Source: Neelides folsomi (taxonomy: Eukaryota > Arthropoda > Collembola > Neelipleona > Neelidae). From it: a stretch of 64,000 bases of DNA. Shown here piece by piece: positions 55,401-64,000 of this stretch. The DNA lies in contig JAQGBZ010000028.1 in NCBI GenBank assembly GCA_034687125.1, positions 186,001-250,000 of the forward strand, read 5' to 3'. The stretch's first letter is position 1, and each line of letters starts with the position of its first letter. The notes under the pieces were generated by a model. The model ran no database searches, was not told the DNA's origin, and worked only from the letters and a program-made list of their open reading frames with translations. The position numbers and the translations under genes are program-made.

Positions 55401-58400
55401 TATGATCCAAAAGTTCCATCAATGCTCCGCCCCCACTTCCCACCCCTCTTTAACCAAACATTTCCCCATTAACATTTCCATAAATGAGATGTGGAGCCAT
55501 TGCATGGTGGCCATAGCCGCGCTCAACGGCTCTCCGCCCAATATTGTTCAACATAAAGACACTTTTTTCGAATATTCCACAGCATATTAAAGAGATATGT
55601 AGTGGAATGTAAATAAATAGCTTTTATATTCTCACTGGGTGAGACTATTCAATTTTCAAACTTGGATTCTAAAAAGAGAGTAAAATTGAAAAATAAATGG
55701 AATAAAAAACGATGGTTTGTGCAGAGTGGGCGTTTTGGGAGTCTTCACCAAAAGAAAACAAGGCGTCTGAGCCGTAACCGGTCCCTTGACGTTTCCGCAG
55801 AAGTTACTTCGCCCAAAGACACACCTGAGGATGAAATCCTGGCTTTCCAAAAGAAACTCCAAAACCTCCCCGATTTCATGGACACATCCATTGAGCCCAC
55901 GTCACCCCCCGCCATCCCGCCGCCCTCCCCGCGGCCCAGGTCGCGCTCCGTGCCCAAGGTGACACTAGAAGCCCCACTCCCGCTACCGGAACACTCCCCG
56001 TCCCTGGCCCTGTCGCCTACCTTGGCTCTCCCGTCCACCGCCCATCTCCTCAGCCCATCGAGTCCCGTGGGACGATGTCCGCTCTATCAATCCTTCCCAC
56101 CTCCGCCCTCGTCCCCCGGCCTTCTCACCCCCCACTCGCCAAAGTCGTTTTCAAAGTCGCCCAACGAGGAAAAACCCACGGACCGACCGGACCTTGGGCG
56201 GAAATGCTCGTTTTTCATCGGGACGCCGAGTCGGAGCCGGCAGGAGAGCATCTTCATCTCCGATATGCCCATCGCCCATCGAGCCGTCCTTCTCTTTGTG
56301 GAAGTAAATGTCCGGAGGAATGTTTTGGGTTCGGAAATGAGTTGGGACTTTGACCTTTAGGATTGGATCTCCACGTCGCGGCTGAACGGTAAAAATAATA
56401 TCATCCGGGAGCTGAAGGATTTCGTTACGCGCGTCTCTTCTTGCGGTCTTCCCTATCTCAGATGGGCCGATCACATCCGAATCCTCTGCCCCTCTTTGGT
56501 ATGCCCATTGTCTTTTCCTACGTGCCCACAAGCCCATCCGGTTGACGATCCTTTCTCTCCAGAATGTTGAAGAAGATGTAAATGAGGCAGACACGTTGCA
56601 AGTGATTGAAAACGACTACATGGAGGTAGGGACTCGGGGAGTTGGGCCTAAATAATTCCTATGGCGGATTCTTTAGATGCAGAGGCTGGTCCTGAGTGGG
56701 AGTCTGCCGTGCAGTAAGGAAGAGGCTGCGAATTTAGCTGGGATTCAATTAAGGCTCGAAGAGTGCTGGCCCAAGTTTGCAGCTCCCAAAATTCAAACAC
56801 ACGTTGCCATCCCCACGCCCACCCCGAATCTCAAAGGAGATCTCCCCCACTCCGAACCAAACAAGGTGAGCAAACATTACTGCTAAATTACCGCTCATTT
56901 TAACTTTAGGGACACTCAACCATAACTGCTCCCAATATAATATTTAGCCTGAAAAATTAAAATTATTTATTAAAATGACCATTAAAACAAAACTACCCCT
57001 TTTACCTTCCTCGCAATTATCATACATAAATACATAATGTGGGGAAAACTTGAACAAATTCTAAGTAAATTTAATTGTTTATGACACATTTGATCATATG
57101 AGTATTTAGGAGGCATATTAAACTTATTCATTTTTACGACATAAATACTTAGCAAATAGAATAGACCGTATATTCTATACATTGCATGTAATAATACATT
57201 TAACTTTTATGCTTTACCTATTTTATAGTTTTTATACTAAAAAGTGAACTAGTTAAGTAAATATTGAAGTATCAACTATATAATAAGTATTAAGTATATG
57301 TGAAGTATCGAAATATATAATATAATAATATAGTATGTATGTAATATATGTGAAGTATGTTGTATATAGATGTTATAAAGTACATTGGTAGGATGTATGA
57401 GAAAGTTTTTGGGCTAAAGTAGGGTTCCTGGGGATTGTGAAAGTTTGTAAGTTTCCTCGTTTCCCTCTCAAGTTTTTCTCGGAGCGAGGTCCGGTGGACT
57501 ACGAGAGCGAGAATCAGATCATCGAGGAATCAATTAATAAGAAGGCTTCTGGAGTGGTGCGTGCCGTGTCTTTGCTCACAACCTGCTACTCCTCCACGGA
57601 CGAGAACGAAGTGTCGCTGTCGACCTCCAAAAGACTCCGAGATCTCGTCCCTCCCTATTACATTCATGCCGGAAACATGCCACGACTCATCAAAGTAAAC
57701 TTCCATCTCCCTCACTCCACTTGATTGAATTTATAATGTTCGAAGGAGCACAAGCGACGGTTGTTCCACACCTTTGCCTACGACTCGGCCACCCAGCTCC
57801 AGAAGCTATACGTTCAAAGTTGCCAAATGCTCCCGGCCTACGGATCTCGACTCATTGTCGTCAAAGAGCTGTTAAGAGGGAAAACAAGGCGTAAGGTACT
57901 CAATGCCTATCATCATTAATCGCCCAATTGAGAACCAAATTCTTTACTAGGCCTCGAGATTACTCGCAATTGGCCCTCACAAGATCGTCTTGCTCGATTG
58001 CAGGACCAAAAACCTCGCCAAATGGCAAAACACCACAGATCTCATACAAGTAAATGGCAAATCACCCACTCTTTGGAATAAATATTTTAATCATTCGCTC
58101 CATTTCCACTTTTTTCAGTTAGATAAATTCATGTTTTATTGTTTTTTTTAATAATATAGTAAACTTGGTATATAATATTTCAACTATTTAAAATTGTATT
58201 ATTTCCAATATTATTATTTTAATGTTTCGATTAAATTTTTATTTCATCGAAGGAATTTTCATAGCTTTGAGCATTTTAAAAACTCATTTGTACCATAGTG
58301 CGAACTATTCATTTTCATTTGTCTCAGTGGCGAGCTGGGTGTGGGCGAAATCACGATCGTCTGCTTCTTGAATTCCGTTCATCAAAATGGACCCTGATGG

Positions 58401-61400
58401 TCGTCCCAGTCGGGGGCCAACCGGCCGGAGCTTCTTGTGGACATTTGGGGTCAGTGGGGGGATTGAGAGAGGCGGGGAGGGCCATTTGGGCCCTCATTAG
58501 AGAAATGGATGCCAATTTCCTGGAGGAGTTCACTCTCGCCAAAAAAAGCCCCCAACTCACAGGTTGGTCTTTTCCTCCTCGATTCCTCTCATCCTCAGGT
58601 TGATTTGACAGATTCGACGAAGAAGAAGCTGAAGCTTAAAATCAGTATTAGTCCCGAGCTCGAGTATTTGGAAAAGATCCTTCATTTCCCAGAAGAAGTC
58701 GTTTTGACTTTGGCCGAAAAGGAAAGCCAACTCTTTTGCCAAGTTCGTCCCCAACACACATCTCAATTCTTTCATTCCTACCAATGGTATTAGATTCAAT
58801 GGATATGATTGGGAAATGATTTTGCAGGTTCCTTCTTTGGATTATTTGAGATACGTTTCTCTCAATCTGACTAGTACAAATGTACAAGACATTACGACCA
58901 ACCACGTTCAACTTCAAGGGGTCAACGTTTTAATTGAGCGGTTTAATGAAGTAAGGACTTTCCCTTTCCTCTTGACCTCTTGACACTGGGTATGTTTAGA
59001 TTAGCTCATGGGTCACCCACCTGCTCGTGTCTCCGCCAAATCAAGACGAGAGGAAAGCCATGCTTTCCTGTTTACTTCGAATCACCCGCACGGCCTTGAA
59101 CCTCGGTGCTTTTGGAACTGCGGTCGAAATCATTGCTGGACTCAAGTGAGACTTTCTCCAATTCGCAAACCCCCATTTCAGCCTTGTGAAAATTGATCAT
59201 AATTAAATGTCTTGGATGGTAGGGGAAATAATTAATTTTAGGATTAGGGGAAGATGATGTGAAGATGATGAGTTAATTGAAGATTGATGATCTTTGATTG
59301 AAGCAGAGGAGTAGAGGCAGGGGTTTCTTTCGGCCTCCAGCCGTCAAAGCTAAGTTGTAGGCCGACGGAAACTACTTGCCTCTATGGCTCTGAGCCCAGC
59401 GAATCCTTGAGACCATCTCCCCGCTTCCTCGTCGGTTCATTCTGGAAAAGGAGGATTTATTTTATAAATAAGGGATTACTCAATGGGGATCAAAAGCTCC
59501 ATCACACCCAGCCATAAAAAGGATTTTTAATTATAAAAGGATTTTTGAAATTGTAGGTCAGCTAAACTCAAACCGTTTTGGCTTTCATTGGACGAGAAGG
59601 AGATTGTGATTCCTGCCTTAGATAATTTGATAAGGACCTTACTCGGAGCAAATTCCAAAATTATCGATTCAAATGCCGAGGAAGGACCGAAGACGGAAAG
59701 TGCGAGTGAGGGGTTGGAGTACGAGGCGGCCTTGGGGCGAGCTCTCAACATCCCCACCTGTGCCGTTGTTCCTTTCTTCGGCAGCTTCCTCAAGGAACTC
59801 AGAAACATGCTCCAAATACCTTCTTTGGTCGTCATGTCCTCGGGATCAGAAACCCAACAGTTGCAAGTGAGACCCAATTACCAATTTAATATATATTAAT
59901 TATATTATCCCTATTTTTAAATATATAAGTAGTACTTAATGAGAGGTCGAAGAATAGACTTAATTCTGCGAGTTAATTTACCATTGTTGTTTTTGTTTAG
60001 AATCTCCTTGACCCTGAGAACGAAGACCATTTTTTTACCAAAATCGGACTTGGAGGCCTCTTGAATATGAATAAGTTAAGGAAAGTACAAAAACTGCTAG
60101 AAAAAATTGCCGTCATCCACGCGCACAATTCAAAACAACAGCGACCTGTCTTCCTCCATCCTGATAGAATAAGGTTAAATACTGCCAGAGTGCAATCACA
60201 AAGCGGGATTTTTCAAAATGTTGATTTTTCAAATTTCCCTCCTATACAGTATCCATACTTCGAGCATTGAGAAGTCTCACTTTCCTGACGGCTTCGAGCC
60301 CCAGGATACCCTCGATGACCTTTTCTACAGCGATGTGAAGAAGGAGGAAGTTCCGAGCTTTTCCAAACTCTACAACCCGGTCCAACCTCTTTACTATGAC
60401 CATGGCGTGAGCTTCATTCCCTACGAGAATTCCATCAACACCTTGGACCTCCATTGTCTTCAAGTGCTCCACCACGGCAGCACGGCCTTGCACATTGACT
60501 CAGAAGGTCGCTATGCCTACGTGTGGCTCAAACTGGAGAGGTCGTGTGGGACGATCGTGTGGAGCAAACCGGCCTGGAGCTCCCTCAGGTTTTCCCACAC
60601 TCAACCGGACTTTCTTCTCAACGTCGACCCCGAGCTGATTCCCATCCTCCCGGGGCTCTTCCTCAAGTACGGCGGAGTGTGTGGGGGATCGGGGGGATTG
60701 GCGGGGCAGGGGCCGATGGGGATCGGGGGATCTTCGGACGTGGCGGGAATCGGGATCGAAGAAGGATACATTGACTTGCCAGGAGTGAAGGAAATTGAAG
60801 CAGGATGCGGCGAAGTGGATGTCACAATGGCTCTCAAACGGTATCTACCACACATTGTAAAATAATACCTTCCCATTTCTAATATTGATCCAGCTAAAAT
60901 TTATATACCTACTATTGCCCCACTATGGTATATGTTACTTGTTTATTTAACACTAAATTTAAATACTTACATACTAACATACTTCAAATAGTAATATGTA
61001 TGTAATATCAGTATAAAATATTATGTACAATAAAAGTTTTTATAATTTATAGATATATTTAGGATAAACCAGCCATATATTAAACAAATCATAAATATAT
61101 ATAAACGATGGGTTATTATTAAATGATTTTAAAAATAAAGTTAAATGCTTAAATTATGTATTATTGAACTTGAATGGTGTTTATATAGGTAATTAACATT
61201 ATATATATTTTTATAGCCACGGAATAGATTCCTGGTCTTCTGTGGATACTTGTGTAACTCTTGTGTATGGAGCGGTAATAAGCGACAATCGAAATACTGT
61301 TTTTGCATTTCCACCCAAATTGGCCAATATTTGGCTAAATGGTATATATAACATTTTTAAATTCTTTATTTGGATTTCAAACGCAAATTAAAATAAATTA

Positions 61401-64000
61401 TAACAGCAATTTATTAATATTACTCCTTATTACCTATATGTTGTTATTGCACTAACTAAATGTAAGATAGAGATGTCTATTTAAAGAAGTGAATAAATTT
61501 TAGGTTTGAGGTCCGTTGTTAAATTGCTTCGAAGGGCCATTCAAAATCCTGACAAGCGTCTTTTCTGGTTACGAGAACAATATTTGCAACTATTCTTTGA
61601 AGAAGGTCGATGTTTGGCCCCAACGATGGTGGACACGATCAGGGTAAATTGTTTCCTTTAGCCGTCCCCTAAAACTTGTGCACTTCCCTGTCCTCAATCG
61701 TTCCTTTCAAATCCTCCAGTTTCACGTGCCACACTTGAAACCTCGTGTTGAAGTGCTAAATAAATAAGTATCGAATCAACTTGGCATGTTTTTCCTCAAG
61801 GTTTTCGGAGGGCGGAAATGGGCCTCTTCTGCCACTCAAGGAGACGCCCCCGACACTCCAATTTTTAAAAGAACAGCCTCGGTGAAATTTAGGAAAAAAC
61901 ATTCCATTGCCAATTTGAACATGATCAAAGAGTCGTTGATGAGAGGGTCGGACGACTCGGAGGTCAATGTCCCTCCAAGTCCAATTGTAAGGGCAAATAT
62001 TGAACAGTTTTTATGAAATAATGAATATAAATCTTCCTTTGTAGCCCAATTCGTTGACGAGGATCAAAAGCGTGGCGAGCATGATCCCTGGACAAATAAC
62101 TGAAGAATCAATTGGATCGCATGGGAAATCATCCGTCTTCCCCGATGAAACCCGATTGACTTTTACTAATTTTGCTTTCCTCTTTCAAGCCTTCAGCTTA
62201 CGGTCAAGGAAAGACCTCAGAGATTTGTTTGACTCAATCGCGACAGATCCAAAGTCGGAATTTGGAATTGACTCCCCGAAAGATTCCTCTGAAGCGAGCA
62301 ATTTCTCTTCCGGTAATTAAATTCACATTCAAATTTTGATCGTTCTTTTAATTTTAATACTCATTAAATAATTAACATTTATTCTAACAAATGAGATACT
62401 CTTATACTTTGGCCATTATTAATTGAGGAGTTCAAACAGGCTTATCGAAGGCCACATCTTTATCGGGGATTAAACTGGAAAGTAAAATTTACGACGCCAT
62501 TGCTTCAGCGAGCATTGTTCAAAATGGTGCAGGGGTTGAAACCTCTCGGAGCAAAATACTCACAGTCAATTTATTAATGACTTTCCTTGAAATTCAACAA
62601 GAAGAAATTAAAAATGAATTGGAAGTAAAATCGATCATTAAGGTCAATTTTAATTCTTTTTTACTTTCATATTCAATTCAAAAATTAACAGATTTCATTT
62701 TTATTCGATATTTAATTAATTCCAGAAATTCGAGACTGACGAAACATTACGAAGTCATTATTTGATGTCATTCGAGGGGTTTGCACGCTTCATGATGTCG
62801 GCCCACAACCTTGCTTATATCAATGAAACGATTGTTCCCCAAGAAGAAGAATTGGATCATCCACTTGCTCATTATTTTGTTGCTGCTTCTCACAATACGT
62901 ATTTGAGCGGACATCAGCTCAAAGGAGAATCCTCTGTTGAACTTTATAGTCAAGTGAGCATCTTAATTTTAATAATTATTTTAAATTTAATTTAAATAAC
63001 TATTTTATGATTTTTTAAAAATCTCATTTAAATTCCTGTTCAGGTTTTATTGACTGGATGTCGCTGTGTTGAATTGGACTGCTACGATGGAGACGACGGA
63101 GATCCGGTCATTTACCACGGTCACACCTTCACCACCAAGATCTCTTTCAGACAAGTTGTGGAAGCCATTAACAAAAGCGCTTTTCTCGCATCTTGTTATC
63201 CCGTCATTCTCTCCATTGAGAATCATTGCAGTCTTCAACAACAAGCCCGAATGGCCTGGATATTCCAAACGATTTTCGGGGAACGGCTGATCACACGCTT
63301 TCTGTTCGAAACTGATTACACTGACGAACCTTCGCTTCCTTCTCCGGCCCAACTCAAATATCGATTCCTGATCAAAAACAAAAAGTTCCATACTGAAATT
63401 GTCCCTAATTTGCCTCTCCACTCCGCCTCTACTTCGGCCCAGAGCACCTATGCCCCCGCCCTGCGGAACAGGTCCGGGAGTCGGCCACAATCTGGGAGAG
63501 CAAACAGCATCATCAGTAACATCAGCGGAGGGTCAATCAATGACGAATATTCCGATGAAGACGTCGAGTCTGATTTTGAAGATCATGTACCTGAAGGTAA
63601 TTGCTTAAATATAAGAATTAAACACTTCCCAATAATAATTTAAAATTGATTGAGTTAAATAGATTGAGATAGTAACGAGATTGTATTTTCAGAAAGGGTT
63701 GTTGTTTCTCGGCAAGCCTCGGAAGCTGCGCTTCCATCAACGCCCAGAACCGACTCCCTCACGAGCCAAGAGTCCTCTCTCCGAAGTGCCAAAAGAACCT
63801 TGGTGGCCGGAACCTCCACGGCCAATATGTACGCCAATCAACAAGTTCAACACGAGGAAGTCGATTGGAAAGTCGAGCTGGAAGACACGATGCCAAAGAC
63901 GAAGAAGCAAAGCAGCCAGATTGCTCGTGAACTCTCAGAGCTCGTCAATTACGTCCAAGCGATCAAATTCCGCGGTTTGAACACCTTCAGCCCCTCGAGT
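40417..64000 (+). CDS. PLCE1: Giant phospholipase C epsilon with N-terminal ankyrin, armadillo-like, REM and FERM-like regions (3' partial)
   Basis: Forty-two exons chain with matching phases and no internal stop to give 3,151 codons, still open at the window edge. Domain order with approximate residues: novel N-terminus 1-186; ankyrin repeats near 187-220 and 585-668, split by a Ser/Arg-rich insert; armadillo/HEAT-like helices 790-1121; RasGEF N-terminal (REM) helices 1228-1260 and 1613-1670, split by a Ser/Pro insert; FERM F2-F3-like 1671-1985; CDC25 RasGEF 1995-2280; PH-like 2284-2522; EF-hand region 2632-2830; PLC X box 2840-2975, then the start of Y. From the CDC25 domain on it aligns closely with human PLCE1, a Ras/Rap effector and Rap GEF that cleaves PIP2. 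X-box catalytic residues are present ([29 protein letters not shown]). The Y box, C2 and RA domains lie to the right. Start from 40417 is moderately sure; exon lists are in the block entries. Confidence 0.85.
45411..45456 (+). repeat. Perfect 18-bp inverted repeat with 10-base loop
   Basis: Arms ATCGGATTCCTGGTTCGT (45411-45428) and its exact reverse complement (45439-45456). It lies 31 bases downstream of the exon 6 donor in intron 6 of PLC-epsilon and would form a stable RNA hairpin. Confidence 0.85.
47158..47224. repeat. 17-bp tandem repeat, four copies
   Basis: Unit GGTCAATTGATTTATAT with few changes, in intron 8 of PLC-epsilon, ending 50 bases before exon 9. Confidence 0.75.
50883..52998. 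other. Long intron 15 of PLC-epsilon
   Basis: About 2.1 kb splitting the armadillo-like region. AT-rich with short TATA/TACA tracts at 50970-51480. No exon in phase is seen inside, and the protein reads naturally across it (THDP then QLLCLVLQ). Confidence 0.55.
53570..58562 (+). other. PLC-epsilon exons 17-28: REM halves, disordered insert, FERM-like block
   Basis: Exons: 53570-53742, 53795-53915, 54188-54489, 54933-55265, 55725-56303, 56361-56498, 56563-56625, 56677-56865, 57473-57694, 57746-57895, 57951-58049, 58328-58562. [20 protein letters not shown] then [10 protein letters not shown] resembles the first REM hairpin (xFLxTYRxFxTPxELLxLL). [19 protein letters not shown] and [12 protein letters not shown] resemble the second. 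Between them are about 350 residues rich in Ser, Pro and Arg. Exons 23-28 read like FERM F2 ([37 protein letters not shown]) and F3 ([46 protein letters not shown]). The start of exon 25 could be 21 bases earlier. The small introns at 53743-53794 (52 bases) and 56304-56360 are the least certain. Confidence 0.6.
53943..54000. repeat. 20-bp direct repeat, two copies
   Basis: ATGCCAACAAATGACTATAT occurs exactly at 53943-53962 and 53981-54000, in intron 18 of PLC-epsilon. Confidence 0.8.
58612..60173 (+). other. PLC-epsilon exons 29-33: CDC25-type RasGEF domain
   Basis: Exons: 58612-58742, 58828-58950, 59000-59145, 59557-59866, 60001-60173. The domain opens [20 protein letters not shown] and continues [59 protein letters not shown]. 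These match the PLC-epsilon CDC25 domain (human FPEEVASILMEQE..., RFNEVSSWVTWLI, HIPGCKVVPFCGVFLKEL), known as a Rap1 exchange factor. There is a glycine/serine-poor acidic insertion in exon 32 relative to human. Confidence 0.9.
59304..59392 (+). ncRNA. Candidate intronic microRNA-like hairpin
   Basis: Arms 59312-59336 and 59359-59384 pair over 25 positions with one mismatch, one bulge and a few G-U pairs around a 22-base loop. After a 3x3 internal loop, CAGAG (59304-59308) pairs with CTCTG (59388-59392). The length and shape (about 89 nt, about 30 bp stem) fit a pri-miRNA stem. It is GC-rich inside an otherwise AT-rich intron (intron 31 of PLC-epsilon). I do not recognise the arms as a known conserved miRNA. 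A structured splicing element is an alternative. Confidence 0.5.
60250..64000 (+). other. PLC-epsilon exons 34-42: PH-like, EF-hand and PLC X block
   Basis: Exons: 60250-60840, 61217-61341, 61504-61643, 61801-61986, 62045-62312, 62440-62642, 62726-62953, 63044-63596, 63693-64000. The PH-like part includes [13 protein letters not shown], a Gly-rich loop and [19 protein letters not shown] (human LLYGLQTTDNRLLHFVA). [20 protein letters not shown] and [19 protein letters not shown] belong to the EF-hand region. The X box is complete with both catalytic histidines (SHNTY, YHGHT). The X-Y linker is Ser-rich and acidic. The last exon reaches [17 protein letters not shown], the first strand of the Y box. 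Confidence 0.9.

Noticed and set aside
60841-60864. Longer exon 34 ending at a later GT
   Set aside because: That donor leaves the wrong phase; the GTATCT at 60841 gives the conserved join into the DNR-containing PH strand.

Overview
This is nuclear DNA from an animal, most likely an arthropod. It holds spliced protein genes with short AT-rich introns (GT-AG apart from one GC-AG), sparse AT-rich intergenic DNA, and one core promoter with a TATA box, a TCAGTT initiator and a correctly spaced DPE. Proteins read closest to metazoan families I know (brat, ETF-QO, MIER1, FBXL20, INTS5, SLC35B4, calumenin, MXD, PLC-epsilon). I cannot name the species; a springtail or crustacean would fit as well as an insect. 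All family calls come from recognising the translated exons, and exon borders were set by splice sites plus matching phase.

Layout. 1-968 (+) is the 3' end of brat, facing ETF-QO (975-3935, -), with six bases between the two stop codons. 4441-5194 (+) is a GPI-type Ly6 protein. 7250-11344 (-) is a MIER1-type ELM2/SANT co-repressor. 13933-15692 (-) is a ZnT1/ZnT10-type transporter with an altered metal site. 16944-18928 (+) is FBXL20/FBXL2. 18929-20563 is a repeat-rich gap between converging genes. 20564-24573 (-) is INTS5. 25486-27043 (+) is SLC35B4. 27581-29363 (+) is calumenin. 30914-31989 (-) is an unrecognised secreted, prohormone-like protein. 33192-34288 (+) is an MXD-type bHLHZip protein. 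From about 39370 to beyond the right edge (+) runs one very large PLC-epsilon gene: 42 coding exons and at least 3,151 codons, all joined in phase.

The genes are mostly unrelated housekeeping or regulatory functions, often in head-to-head pairs about 0.5-1.2 kb apart (ETF-QO/Ly6, ZnT/FBXL20, INTS5/SLC35B4, secreted protein/MXD). I see no operon or pathway cluster. The most unusual items are the PLC-epsilon gene, whose CDC25 and phospholipase domains are preceded by ankyrin, armadillo-like, REM and FERM-like regions; a long miRNA-like hairpin in one of its introns; the ZnT with a changed metal tetrad; the secreted protein with a duplicated dibasic motif; and a small TA-flanked MITE family.
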